Positions 49,828-60,633 of a stretch of DNA of 64,000 nt are shown here, piece by piece. The position numbers and the translations under genes were made by a program. The notes beneath the pieces were generated by a model, which searched no databases, was not told the DNA's origin, and saw nothing but the letters and a program-made list of their open reading frames with translations. Source of the stretch: Margaritifera margaritifera (taxonomy: Eukaryota > Mollusca > Bivalvia > Unionida > Margaritiferidae); contig JAQPZY010001500.1 in the NCBI GenBank assembly GCA_029931535.1, positions 2,963,501 to 3,027,500 on the forward strand, written 5' to 3'. How positions within the stretch are numbered: the stretch's first letter is position 1; every line of letters starts with the position of its first letter.

Positions 49828-50049
49828 AAATTGTTTGCTTATGCGATTGCTTAAGCATAGTTTATACACAGCAATAGGTGACCCATTCACTACCATTCCT
49901 GCAAATAGTCCACATTAATATGCATGAGCTATATTAATACATCACTTGCCAGCCAATCAAAACATTTCCAGCTGTCACATGCAGCGTCTTTGTTCAATTG
50001 TTCTTAGTTTGGAGTGGAGAGCGACAGCACGCATATTTCTGTCGAACTG
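49828..50049. repeat. Inverted terminal repeat B (left) of the DIRS-like element
   Basis: About 220 bp, the near-perfect inverse of 51648-51868, from attgcttaagcatagtttat through acacagcaataggtgaccca to gcatatttctgtcgaactg. One T indel and about six substitutions are seen. It has its own palindromic piece around attgcttaagca. Confidence 0.9.
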
Positions 50050-50134
50050 CCGCCATCCCCGCCTCGATGCCTACAGTGTTCAATGGACATGGGAATGTCT
50101 GTGCTGCTGCATGTTGCTTACCCTAAATAAAGGG

Positions 50135-50275
50135 CATTCACTACATTCCATTCCATTTATTCACCCAAGAATCTAATGTCAGCACTATATGGCGTATTCA
50201 AACCAAACCCATTGAGTGAAGTCCACACAGTTGCCGCTGTCATCCCAACCTTCGTTGGACAGTCCAGTCTTCGCT
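50135..50275. repeat. Split repeat A2 of the DIRS-like element (141 bp)
   Basis: Direct copy of A1 placed inside the inverted pair. It keeps the hairpins ACAG-ttgccg-CTGT (50227-50240) and CCAA-ccttcg-TTGG. It ends at the point where A1's third hairpin would be closed. Confidence 0.85.
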
Positions 50276-50411
50276 ACGTGTTTGGCAGAAAAATAAAAGT
50301 TACAAGAAGCCGCACACCATGTAAGTTTAGGCATTAATTTCATTATATGCATACATTTAGATCTTCCCTTTAGAAGTATATTCACCGTGGCCATTTTATC
50401 ACATATAAATA

Positions 50412-51433
50412 TTATGCGTTAGCCTGCCCATTCTGCACCCCAAATAATAGCAGCAACAATGATGGGGTACAACTCCCTGAATGCCATAGAGAAATCATTC
50501 TCCATGGAAAAAAGCATTTTAAGATCATCAGACCATGCAGCCGCAAACAATGAGTTTTGAAGTAACCCCCATACCCCACTGTTGATGAAGCATCTGTGCA
50601 TAATTCAAGTTTGTCCGATGGGGGTGGAAGCATGTGGTGAGAAAGCAGGTCAGATTTGTTGTGTCTTCTCTGGCACTGATTTGGGCGAGGTAGTGACATT
50701 GTGTGAACCAGAGCTGGAAAAACTGTGCAATGGGTTCTTTGGGCATGCGGCTGCCCCATGCGTTCCGACTCTGCACCAATTGCAGGTATGTAAGAACTGG
50801 CAAATAGTTCGGTGGCAACCACGTCTGGAATTAAAATTGTTACCAAGTTCTTTTCCGTCCACCGGGGACTGTCGCAAGCTGGGAGACTGGCGGTGACGAG
50901 AGATGTATTGAGTCGCCTAAGAATAAATCGGGAGAAGACGCCTGTTGTCGTGCCATGATGTGAGTAATGCAATTATTGAGGTCAACGATAGAACAATGAA
51001 TGGAGTGGATTGAGGTCATTATGTTGGCAGTAGACAATGTGTTTACATCTATGGTGGCCATATTGGAAGTAGTTCCTACTTCCGGAACATTGCACTGCAC
51101 TGCTGTTGCCGCTCCACCGACTTCTGCCGAAGTGAAATCCTCTGCCGTAGCATCACGAACAACTGTCGCACTACGGATACGTCGACGTGGAGTTGGATGT
51201 GGAATGAGGGATGCAACTTCTTCTTCCGAATGACGTGTGCTTGGTTGCGATTGAGTTGGGTTGTTCCTTTCTTGTCTCGGTAAACGATCAGCAGGCCGTG
51301 AACTGGTGGAAGGGGCATTATCCATGTACAGCTGTCTTAAGGCGTGCTTCGGGAGAACAGCTGACACTTTAATACCTATAGATTCAAGTTTCTGCTTTAA
51401 ACGGAGAGTAGTCCAGTTGAAAGGATTGTCCAA
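50412..51433 (-). pseudogene. gag - zinc knuckle - RNase H remnant of a DIRS-like element
   Basis: Three minus-strand frames in succession. First, 51433-50840 (197 codons) starts MDNPFNWTTLRLKQKLESIG, which has a SAP-like two-helix pattern, then a Ser/Thr/Pro-rich linker with RRRIRSATVV. Second, a frame near 50820-50740 gives CHRTICQFLHTCNWCRVG and AAACPKNP, a Cys/His cluster as in gag zinc knuckles. Third, about 50605-50420 gives ELCTDASSTVGYGGYFK and, after one more shift, FRELYPIIVAAIIWGAEWAG, the TDAS and ELYP signatures of RNase H in tyrosine-recombinase retroelements. Reverse transcriptase between knuckle and RNase H, and the recombinase after it, are deleted. Identification as DIRS-like uses both these motifs and the inverted terminal repeats around them. 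Confidence 0.65.
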
Positions 51434-51647
51434 GTCGTATGGGACTGACCTCTGTCCTCTTGAAGATCATGACGCCATTGTTTGCAGACAAAGGAAATCC
51501 CGTGAGGGTTCAATGAATGGCAATGAAATTACTGATGAATTCACCAAATGTGAAGAGGAAACAAATGGGGAATTGTAGCTCCGGTATGAAAGGTCAGTGT
51601 TGTGAAAGTAAGCAAGTGATGCACACACGAAGTAAAGTTGTTAAGCG

Positions 51648-51868
51648 CAATTCGACAGAAATATGCGTGCTGTCGCTCTCCACTCCAAACTAAGAACAAT
51701 TGAACAAAGACGCTGCATGTGACAGCTGGGAATGTTTTGATTGGCTGGCAAGTGATGTATTAATATAGCTCATGCATATTAATGTGGACTATTTGCAGGA
51801 ATGGTAGTGAATGGGTCACCAATTGCTGTGTATAAACTATGCTTAAGCAATTGCATAAGCAACAATTT
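51648..51868. repeat. Inverted terminal repeat B' (right) of the DIRS-like element
   Basis: Inverse of 49828-50049 (starts caattcgacagaaatatgcg, ends agcaacaattta). In the direction of gag this is the 5' repeat and so the likely promoter side. 51434-51647 between it and gag shows no further motif. Confidence 0.9.
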
Positions 51869-52106
51869 AGTTTTTGAAAAATGAACTAAATATTAAAGGC
51901 CATTGTGCTTGAAATAAACCGACAGCAACTGTTTTTAATGCTATATGTGAATAAAAAGATACTTAACATAACAAAGGTACCAAGATGCAGGTTGGAATAT
52001 TTTCTTAATTTCGTCAAGTAAACAATTCTGGTACGTTCCCCCCACTGACTTGGTGAGAACAAATAGGCACAATGAGACCACATGCACATCATAAGAGGCA
52101 ACTAAA

Positions 52107-52300
52107 TGAGGAAAGAGCCATGGTGGTGTTGTGGTTGGCATGGCGGACTTAAAACTGAAAGGGTGCGGGTTCGAATCCTACCATCAGATTAGCCTGGGTT
52201 GACTGTGTCCTTGGGCAAGGCACATTACTCAAACTGCCTTGGCACTAAGTAACCTACATGTGTTTCTGTGCTGTAAAACACCAAACCAAAGCTGATGAGT
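52107..52300 (+). mobile_element. Second type of tRNA-derived SINE
   Basis: A-box-like GTGGTTGGCATGGCGG near 52131-52146 and B-box-like GGTTCGAATCC near 52169-52179 are followed by a body with ccttgggcaaggcacatta near 52211 and a 3' part near ctgtgctgtaaaacaccaaa. It is unlike the SINE at 4699. No clear target duplication was found. The family is not named here. Confidence 0.7.
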
Positions 52301-53400
52301 CATTCCATTTAGAAAATGAATAAGTTAAGAAGAAAAGTTAACAAACTGCCTGAAAATGATCGTGTATAAACAGATTTTTATAGATGTAATTTTTTAAAAC
52401 TTTTTAATTTTTGTATATAATTATTTTCTATCTCAATTTTTAAGGTAAAAAAGCATTTTGGTCCATTTTATCAGTGTCATAAAACATGTTGTAAACTGGT
52501 CATATATTAATGAATATTATTCTACCTTAAGATTTGCCCCACATTCAACACTTCTGTTCTGATATGGTGTGAACGAGTCTTAGGTAAACAACAACAGTGT
52601 CATTAGTGGAGAACAGGTACTAAGGCGGAAAATCTAGTGTCAAGACAAATTTCTTTGCCCAATATCATAAACATTTGTCTTATAACTGTTAATATTTTTT
52701 AATTTCAATTCATAATTCGGATAGCAAGCTTCCTTTTGGTCAGGTCTCAGGAAAAAGTTACTAACATAACACTTGTCCTACTTATTGACATCTTTTAAAA
52801 TTTTGTGGCTTTTTTTTATAACTGTTAAAACAAGACTTAACAGAAAAATCAAAATGAAATAAATGTAGAGTATGTCTTGCAACTTTATTCCACTCTCATG
52901 ATGATAATCACAACTTAATTTTTGTTTTCCTGTTCTTTGATATGCATGCTTTTTTTTCTTGTATTTTTGTAAAAAAGAATGACTAGACTGTCTTTACTAA
53001 AAAGATGAATGATAAATTATGTGTATTTTTGTGATCATTACCATATCAGAAATGAATTTTTTTTGTCTTTGATCACTCCAGCAATTTTAACCATCACTAA
53101 GTCCCTCAAGACAATTTGAGGTTTTCTTTTTGTTTCTGATTGAGAAGGTAAGACTGCAATGTGTTCCATGTCTTGATCATCACTGAGAAGACTGCATTGT
53201 TCATCCATGTCCTATGCTTTCAAAAGTTCAACAAACGTTCTGAAGATTTAAAATATTTCAGCAGTTTCAATGACCCAAAATATTCCCAGCATCCGCAATA
53301 TTTTTATTATTGTCCAGAAGGACAGACTGGTTCACTCAGTTTGTCAGCACTCATCCACCCACACAGCACATGTGGTAGTATAGTGGCACATGAAACTTTC
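52301..53400. other. AT-rich stretch, probably 3' flank of the exon pair
   Basis: No ORF or repeat of note. On the minus strand a candidate polyadenylation signal AATAAA (plus strand tttatt near 53302) lies about 100 bp downstream of the stop codon at 53407. Confidence 0.4.
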
Positions 53401-53406
53401 ATTTTG

Positions 53407-53489
53407 TTATAAAATAATTTGGATAAAACCTAAGTCCTTCCACTGTTTCATCTCTACAAGCTTTGCCCATTTTCTCTGTAAGTAATAAC
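53407..53489 (-). CDS. Terminal coding exon of an unrecognised host gene
   Basis: On the minus strand a strong acceptor (a run of T, then ccatttcag, complement of 53490 onward) precedes GTTATTACTTACAG. Read with one carried base from the upstream exon at 54520-54724 the frame gives [20 protein letters not shown] then GFIQIIL and TAA at 53407-53409. Intron phase (1) and canonical GT-AG borders agree with that upstream exon, which is the main evidence that this is real coding sequence. The peptide is basic and helix-like; I do not recognise the protein. Alternatives: a chance ORF after an acceptor-like site, or an exon of a non-coding transcript. The rest of the gene would lie upstream beyond the repeat block or outside the window. 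Confidence 0.5.
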
Positions 53490-53849
53490 CTGAAATGGAA
53501 AAAAAAACATGATACAGTTTACTTATAAATTCAACAAGATATATTTTATACAAAAAGATGTTATTACAGTAAAATCTGACTTCAAAAAGCACTTCTATAG
53601 GAGACCACCTCCCTTATGGCACATATTATTAAGTTACATAGGGTCATGACCTTTATAACGAGACCACCTGTCTTGAGAGATCTTGTTTTTTTGGCAGAAG
53701 GAATGGTCTCTCGAGTTCTTTGTGACTGCATTTAGAATCCCAACAATATGTGTCAAGCATGGTTCTTTTGGCTTCCTAAAATGTTTAACTGAGTCTGTAA
53801 ACTCGTAAACCACATTAATCCAAATACTGTCTAGTCTTCTTTGCCTGAC

Positions 53850-54058
53850 TTAATGTGGCTGAGTGGTCTAAGGTGCTCACCTTTACAGATCACACACATC
53901 TCACATCTGTCTGCATGGGTTTGAGTCTTGGTTTGGCTAATGTGGGTATGTGAGAAAGCTTGCCAGTAGCTTTCCGTTGGTCGGTGGTTCTTCCTCAACC
54001 ATGTATAGCGTATTATGTGCTGAAAAAATGGCGTTAAACCCACAAAACAAAAACAAAA
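53850..54058 (+). mobile_element. tRNA-derived SINE in the intron
   Basis: Same family as 4699-4940: GGCTGAGTGGTCTAAGG head, ggtttgagtcttgg as a mutated B box, gtgggtatgtgagaaagctt body, ggcgttaaacccacaaaaca tail. It lies antisense in the intron between 53490 and 54519. The middle part (the cccggggttt segment) is deleted. AATGT at both ends may be a residual target duplication. Confidence 0.8.
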
Positions 54059-54167
54059 CAATGTATCGTAAATTTACCTGCATGTGATGTCACAAATAGG
54101 AAGAAATTATTTTAAAAATTAAAAATTACACTCACTTATTAAACCAGAAATGTGCTTATGGAATACG

Positions 54168-54395
54168 GTTCTGGAAAACTGACTTAAATGCAAAACTCAA
54201 CCAGAAAAAGAAATGCAACACTATATGCCCTTCAACATTTGTGGTGATTCATACAAATCGGATTCATCCAACATTCATGGAAAACTGACCTAAATGCAAA
54301 ACTCAACCAGAAAAAGAAATGCAACACTATATGCCCTTTTACATTTGTGGTGATTCATACAAATCTGATTCATCCAACATTCATGGAAAACAGTT
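54168..54395. repeat. 112-bp tandem duplication in the intron
   Basis: Two nearly identical copies starting at about 54172 and 54284 contain aaatgcaaaactcaaccaga and tttgtggtgattcatacaaa. Confidence 0.9.
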
Positions 54396-54519
54396 GGTAT
54401 CAGATTAACAAAACATCTCTGTACTCTAGAACTTAATGAAAATGTAGTTTTTCAGGGGGGTGAGTGGCTGTACTAATTTTAATTGTGTCATACTTATTTG
54501 CTACTATTACATGGCTTAC

Positions 54520-54724
54520 CTTTTCTGAGATGCCAAGTCCCTAGTCCAAGCAAAATATTTCTTCCTCCAATTAGTAATTGGATGTCTAAAATTGATACAG
54601 AGGGGATAAGACCTCTGAAGAGCATCTCCACCTCAAGTGGTGAAGCCCACACAAAGTTCTTGCTGTGGTCCAGCAAGAACTTGCAGCTACTCCTGCTGTT
54701 ATAACTATAAGTCATACCGGAGTC
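54520..54724 (-). CDS. Internal coding exon of an unrecognised host gene
   Basis: Minus-strand open stretch of 68 codons. The frame begins after an in-frame TGA at tgacag, so the acceptor is best placed at cag|GACTCCGG (complement of 54724); a T-rich tract lies about 25 bases upstream. The peptide includes SCKFLLDHSKNFVWASPLEV, then MLFRGLIPSVSILDIQLLIG and LGLGTWHLRK. It ends at AAAAG|gtaagcc, a consensus donor. Phase fits the exon at 53407-53489. Composition (balanced, no repeat, hydrophobic helix-like part) is unlike the repeats around it. I do not know the family. An upstream exon is not identifiable between 54725 and 64000, where the sequence is transposon-derived, so the intron would exceed 9 kb. 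Confidence 0.5.
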
Positions 54725-55986
54725 CTGTCACTTGCTAATGCAGACTTGACAAAAAAGTATCTTACTACAGTATTTCTAACATAATAAGATGGCAATGGAT
54801 AGGGGTGGGGAAGGCAAGAAGAGGGCAAGCCTAATAAATCTGTCAAAAAAGCAGGATGTGTGCTTATTATCAGACAGAGATATATCAATATTAAATATTT
54901 GAAAATATCTTTTAACACGAGGCCCAAGTGGGCCTGAGATCATTCACCTGCCTGATGTATGCCAAACAGCAAAATGCCAAGAAATCTGGGTCTGAAGGAT
55001 GCTTTCTGTAGAAATTTCTTCAAATGCTGTAGATTTTATGTTATGAAAACATCTGCTGGTAAGTTTTGCTCTTTAGTTTGCATTTCCATCCAGTTTTGAT
55101 GGCACATCAGCATCATCTGTCCAATATGCCAGGGTGCTCTTTTTCAAAGTTGGTCAAATTCTCTTTTGGTTTTTATAGATAAAGTTGCTAAAATGTTTTT
55201 CTATTTTTAGTACCATAATCACGGTAAGTCTTGGGACACGAAAAAATAATAATTTTTTTTCGTGTCCCAAGACTTATATGCCTGTAAAATATATAAAATT
55301 TTTGGTGTCCCAAAACTTGTAGACACAAAAAAATGCAAAGACAAAATTGGGAAGATCGCCATACGTCACACAGCAGTGACCAGCTCGTTCAATTACCAAT
55401 AAACTGTTATAAATGACTATGATTGTTTTATGTTATTATTTTGCATGTGCATATTTTCTGATTTCTCCAACATGATTTAAAATAAAGGTAAATAAAGACT
55501 TCATAATTCACGCGCTGCTTACATTTACGGGAAGACCTGTACTATAGTGTACAGTACTTACACAGTGCAAATCGTACTTGGCGTCACTTATATCCTTGTT
55601 TATTCCTAAAAATATTCGATGCAGAGTTTGCTTTATTCATCATTTCTACCAAATCGCATTCTTCCAGATTACATTTCAGCTACACGTTCATTGCTGTTTC
55701 ATTTATTTGGATTCACGCGCTCAACAGTTACTGTTTTTCAGTGGTATAAGCGATCCTACAAAGTGATGTAACGTATATGAAAAGGCACGCATGTTTAAAT
55801 ATATAAAGCACATAACCAGGATAAATTCAAATAACTGTCATATATTCATGAAAGAATGATCGTAATATATATTAAAATTCTGAATATAGATCGATTAAGA
55901 GCATCATTGATCCATTTTAGTTTTGTGTTTCGGCTTCACAAAATGATAATTTTCCACGCATTATTCATTCCACTTCTGATTTTTGC

Positions 55987-56114
55987 CACAGGGGCTCGTA
56001 TTGTTGCTTACAATTTACCTATCAGTCATACATGTACTATATAAATACTACTAGTATTACATAGTACATGTATGACTGATAGATAAGTAGTAAGCAACAA
56101 TACGAGCCCCTGTG
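55987..56114. mobile_element. hAT-type palindromic MITE (128 bp)
   Basis: Ends as in the copy at 25186. The whole element is a hairpin with its centre near 56050. Flanks atttttgc (55979-55986) and attttggc (56115-56122) are an 8-bp duplication with one mismatch. It is inserted in the left arm of the surrounding TIR element. Confidence 0.9.
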
Positions 56115-56732
56115 ATTTTGGCAAGCTGGTTGTTTTGGCGTCTCCTTTGTTTATAATTGGCGGATGTCTTTTGTTTTCCGACAGCAATCCAGGCCAGTTA
56201 ATTGTTAAAACCCTGAAGTTGGCTTCGGTAAAGAGGAATTTTGTCCAGCGGCAATGCTGGTACTTTGATGTGTGATCGGCTTCTACTGCGTAATATTAGC
56301 ATGATTACCGTAGCTGAGTAAACAGGAACTTATTTAAGGTCGCTTACATCAAAGCAAACTACCATGGAGATTTTATTTTAAAAGCATTGTTTCTTAAACT
56401 TCTTTATCGTATTTTAAAGATATTATTAAATTTAGTGCAGTGGTGCCTATGATTCGAATCAAATGTATGTACCGTATTTTGGTGTGTATAACGCGCACCC
56501 TGATTTTCGACCCAAAATGAGTGGGAAAAATGTAGTTCTGCCATATAACGCGCATGTGATATAATACATTTTAAACTCGTGACTACCGGTATTTCGCTCC
56601 ATTTTCATAGTGCAACAACAGTCGGTCATTTTGGATAGTGAATGAAAAAGTGGCAATATTGAAATTGTATCTTTCCAATTTTATGGTTAGCCCTTAAAAG
56701 GGCCCTTTAAAGGTTCGTCTAGTTGATGGAGT

Positions 56733-57347
56733 TCAATCTATTGCATAAAATCCCTCAAATTCCTCTTCGTCGTCATCACTCTCGAAAAGTCGCTGTATGT
56801 CCTCATCTGTCATCATTCCTGGTGTTGCTGCATAATAGCTTTCATGTTCATCTTCGTCCTCGCTCTCTGAGTGGTCTTCACGCTTAGCATTGTCCTCCCA
56901 CAAGATGTCATCCTCTGTGCCATCCATTTTATTTGAGATGCAGCACTTTTTGAAGGCATGGATGATGATGCATGGCAAGTCGTGCCGTCGTAAAAATGCA
57001 TAGGCCCAGCTCACAGACCCCTTGTAGTCGTCTATTTTCTTCTGTTTTGCAATCAATATTGCCTGAAAGCGAATCTCTGTCGTGGATACTGAGATTCCCT
57101 GTCTTCTTCTATCCATGACACATTCAAGGACTCAAGTCTCTAATTCCGGATACTTTGCACTTGTCCCTCTGTCTGCCTGTTTTGTTCTCGGTATTTTCTT
57201 CAGTCTTTCTTTCATTCTTCTCTACTCCCTAACAGAAGACTCTCCTACATTAAACTCCCTCCCAGCAGCTCTGTTACCATGTGTTTCTGCATAGGCAATG
57301 ATGGTTAGCTTGTCTTTCGCATTGTACAAATTTCTTATACGACCCAT
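56733..57347 (-). pseudogene. pogo-like transposase lacking its DDE core
   Basis: N-terminal start MGRIRNLYNAKDKLTIIAYA (Met at complement of 57345-57347), a Psq/brinker-type helix-turn-helix, runs to SSVRE and then a TAG stop at 57222-57224. A frame change and a TGA follow before KYPELE. The CENP-B-type second HTH (about 57116-56970) reads MDRRRQGISVSTTEIRFQAI and SWAYAFLRRHDL. Immediately after come the last residues of a DDE domain (AFKKCCISNKMDG, about 56955-56917) and the acidic tail (TEDDILWED to FEGFYAID, stop at 56733-56735). The roughly 200 residues carrying the catalytic acids are missing. The DNA-binding part could bind the element's ends but could not cut. The frame from the second HTH to the end (127 codons) is still open. 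Confidence 0.8.
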
Positions 57348-57499
57348 GTTGATACTTTGACTATATTCGTTCAGATTCAAGATCAAACACAATATGCTAT
57401 GTGAAAGTTTAAGTCCGGTATTTATACTTATTGGGATTATCATTACACCTCTAAAATATATATCCATGTCCAAGCTAGAATTTACCAAGACAATGCATT

Positions 57500-58980
57500 G
57501 TACTTATGATTGGCCCATCAAAGCTTTAGCCGGCGCTGATTACCTTTAAAAACACCATGCTGAGTCAATTAAACACTGCTCACAGTATTGTAACAAAGAA
57601 GTACCGTATCAAATACTGTTGTTTAAAATGAGAAATAAAACAAAGAAACAAGTTTATTTTCTGAAGAAAAGTAAATACATTGCAAATTTACCTAGACAAA
57701 GCAGCGTGACTATGTTTAGCACATCATAGCTTTAGCTGGTGCTGATTACCTTGAAAAGACCACACTGAGTCAATGAAGCACTGATCAGCGTTAAAAACAC
57801 CACGCTGAATCAATTAAATATTGCTCACCGAGACAAAGCATTGTAACTATGTTGAGCGCATCAAAGCTTACCTGGCGCCGATTACCGTGAAAAGGCCACA
57901 CTGAGTCAATGAAGCATTGATCACTGTACAGTCGCAAAGATATCTCAAATACTATGATTTAAGATGAGACATAAAACTAAGAAACAAGTTTATTTTCCAA
58001 AGGAAAAACAAAATATTTTCTGACTTCATACATTAAAGCTGTATCAGTGTTACCATAACAGGCTAACCGTAGTTACGAAAAAAATGAGAACATTAACACT
58101 GCTTGAATTCTAAATATTATATGTCAATTCAAACACGAATAAATGAAGACAAAATTAATTAGATCTACAGTTATCGAATATTGAACATTTACAGGTACGG
58201 TAATCATATATTTGTTCCGCTGATAACTTTGAAAAGACCACACTTAGTCAATGAAACATTGATCACTCTATAGTCAGAAATAAATACAAAATACTATCAT
58301 TTAAGATGAGAAATAAAAACTAAGAACCAAGTTTATTTTCCAAAGAAACAAATATTTTCCGACTTCATACATTCATTGATTATTTTGTTCCACAACGTGT
58401 CAGTGTTACTGTAAGAAAGAAACCGTAGTAGCAAAAAATGTGTCCCCTAAAGGTGCCTCTTTAACACTGCTTGAATTCTACACATATTATATTTCAATTC
58501 AACCAAGAATAAATGAAGAAAAAATGTATTAGATCAACAGTTATGGAATACTGAACATTTACGAAACAAGTACGGTAATCCTCACAGTGGTATTTGTTCA
58601 GCTACAATGCGGCACTTTGCACAGCTTTTGAACAAGTTACCAGTCGTTATGTACATGTATTTCCGGTCGAGACACAGAACAAAATGCTACACAGTGATGT
58701 GAAATTAAACTAGTTTATTAACATAAGCAATCAAAGAAAAAGACTATCAAGGTTTGTAAGCATTATTTATTTCTTTAATAAGGCTAGTACCGGTAAACAA
58801 ATTAGTTACAATGAAATGTGCAACGGATTTAATATTTCACAAGGAGTGAATGTGACACATGTAGGCGGCTTTAGTGCCTTCATCCTCTCGTCAGATCGAC
58901 CTGGAAACAATCTTTTTTTTTTTTTAGTTCTTGTATAAAACGCGCAACCCCGACTTAAGATAAGAAAATTAGGTGAAAAA
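57500..58980. repeat. Internal repeats of the pogo-like element
   Basis: Two families. A phrase with gctgattacc, aaaacacca/aaagaccaca and tgagtcaat recurs near 57535, 57740, 57790, 57885 and 58220. A block with aacaagtttattttccaaag, cttcatacatt, aacactgcttgaattcta and attgaacatttac occurs at about 57975-58205 and 58320-58580, offset by about 345 bp. A T tract lies at 58913-58925. No ORF. Confidence 0.7.
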
Positions 58981-60222
58981 AGTGCGCGTTATACACACCA
59001 AAATACGGTACTTCATTCATCACAAGTAAAATCTTCCATGTACACGTGGTGACACCATGATGTAAACATGCGTACAATAAATGCTAGAGTTGAAATAAAC
59101 ACTATTTTCGTTGTTCTCATCCTGGTATCACATTGTAATGAATTAGGTATTTCCATTTTCAGGGAAAAAAAACTCCCCACTAATTACAGGTGACTTTCGA
59201 CAATTTTAATGCAATAATGCATAAACTGACAATAGTAAACTAGAGCACAAAAGGGAGAAGTTATTGTTGAATGGGTATAACATACCGCTAATGCTCAATT
59301 CTTGTCATCGTCTTATTAAATTATACATATTTTAATTTGATAGGAATAATAAGAAAACAGAGAAAAATTCAATATATTTAATGACTCTTCAAACAAATTA
59401 TAATAATTTATACTATTTCCATGTAATAATTCATAATGAGAGTCCCTTAACAGCCAAGAAGTCCTGTTTATTTTACAAGAGGTTACGATCGATAAAATAC
59501 GCCGATCGATCAGTAGAAGAAAAAAAATGTTTTAGGTGTCCCAAGACTTATAGTACATGAAAAAATTGCTTTAACTTCATGTCCCAACTTTTATAGGTCA
59601 TAAAAAATTACTTTTGAAAATAATTAAGGGTGTCCCAAGACTTACCGTGATTACCGTAATGCAGCCATGTATTTGATGGAGGATTGGCAACATCTGTATA
59701 AATTTGAAATGCCTTCAAGGTAGGATGCTGTAAAATTTGGTACAATTGTGTTGCGCAGTGTTTGAGATTAAGATGTTGAAAGGTTTTTCAATTTTTAGTT
59801 ATGCAGGAAATATTACAATGTGGATAGGCATCACTTTTCCAATTTTGAAAGCCATTCTTACCTGGGTGTTTTCTATCAAATTTGCTGAAATTCTGTTGAG
59901 CTGTTTTGAGAAGAGTCGCTGTAAGCTTTCTATTTGAAGTAATGGAAGCATTATTTTATGGCAGATCAATATCATTTGTATAAACTTTAAAGTTCCTTTG
60001 TGCCAGAGTGATTTTCTTCAAATTTGGTCAAATTCTGTGAAGCCCTTTTGAAAGGAAGTCATTTAAAAGTTTTTCTATTTTATTATTGGTAGCCATATTT
60101 GATGGCAGATCAGCACTTTCTGTATAATTCTGAATGCCCTTTATACCAGGATACTTTCTTTAAAATTTAGTCAAATTTTGCACAACAGTTTTTGAGGGTT
60201 GTTCCATTTAAACATACATGGT

Positions 60223-60356
60223 ACCCAGGGAAGGCACTTTTTAAAAACTAGATGTAAGGATATTCAGATTACTCAAAGAGTTCATATGAAAACAAAATTG
60301 AATTCTAAATTGCATCTATGGGTGACAACTCCACATTAAAAGTGCCTTCCCTGGGT
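60223..60356. mobile_element. 134-bp foldback element in the Sat2 array
   Basis: The inverted ends ACCCAGGGAAGGCACTTTTT and its inverse (ttaaaagtgccttccctggg, to 60356) surround about 90 bp. The flanks do not show a clear duplication. Superfamily not assigned. Confidence 0.65.
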
Positions 60357-60633
60357 CGCAAGTATATTTTACTGGCACAGCCCTGAGAAGTTGTTTAAAG
60401 GTTTTCTATTTTTAGTATTGGTGGTTAAATTTGATGGTGGATTGACATCAACTGCACAAATCCAATAGCCCTTTATGCCAGAATGATTTCTGTCAAATTT
60501 GGTCAAATTCTATTGAATGATTAGAAATTGTTTTAAGGTTTCCTATTCCCTCACCAACGAAGTTAGGAGGGGAAACAGTGTTCTGCCTGTTCATTCAAGT
60601 GGCTCATATGTTTCTGTGTTTGTTTATTTGTTA

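Larger units (their letters stand above)
56470..59010 (-). mobile_element. pogo-like transposon, 2.5 kb, perfect inverted ends
   Basis: The first 29 bases (56470-56498, TACCGTATTTTGGTGTGTAT...) and the last 29 (58982-59010) are exact inverses, including TA at both outer ends as target. Related motifs (ataacgcgca) recur just inside, near 56545-56554 and 58936-58947. It contains a broken transposase gene on the minus strand (56733-57347) and a 1.5-kb non-coding part (57500-58980) made of internal repeats. It lies inside the element 55213-59656, so it arrived later. The perfect TIRs contrast with the decayed gene, suggesting mobilisation in trans. Confidence 0.9.
55213..59656. mobile_element. 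TA-flanked TIR transposon, non-autonomous, with nested insertions
   Basis: 27-bp inverted ends (25 of 27 match) contain ATCACGGTAAGTCTTGGGAC: left 55213-55239, right 59630-59656. TA flanks both sides (55211-55212, 59657-59658). Removing it restores a normal Sat2 monomer (ctatttttagTAatgcagcc), which confirms ends and target. Subterminal copies of gtgtcccaagactta lie at 55261-55276, 55305-55318, 59537-59553 and 59580-59593, likely transposase sites. The first two form a hairpin with the left end. It has no gene of its own and is about 1.8 kb without the insertions. Tc1/mariner/pogo type by TA target. Confidence 0.85.

Noticed and set aside
50582..50896. 104-codon plus-strand ORF
   Set aside because: Shadow of the gag/RNase H remnant on the other strand.
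49828..51868. Inverted repeats as ends of a DNA transposon
   Set aside because: gag, zinc-knuckle and RNase H motifs inside show a retroelement; no transposase.
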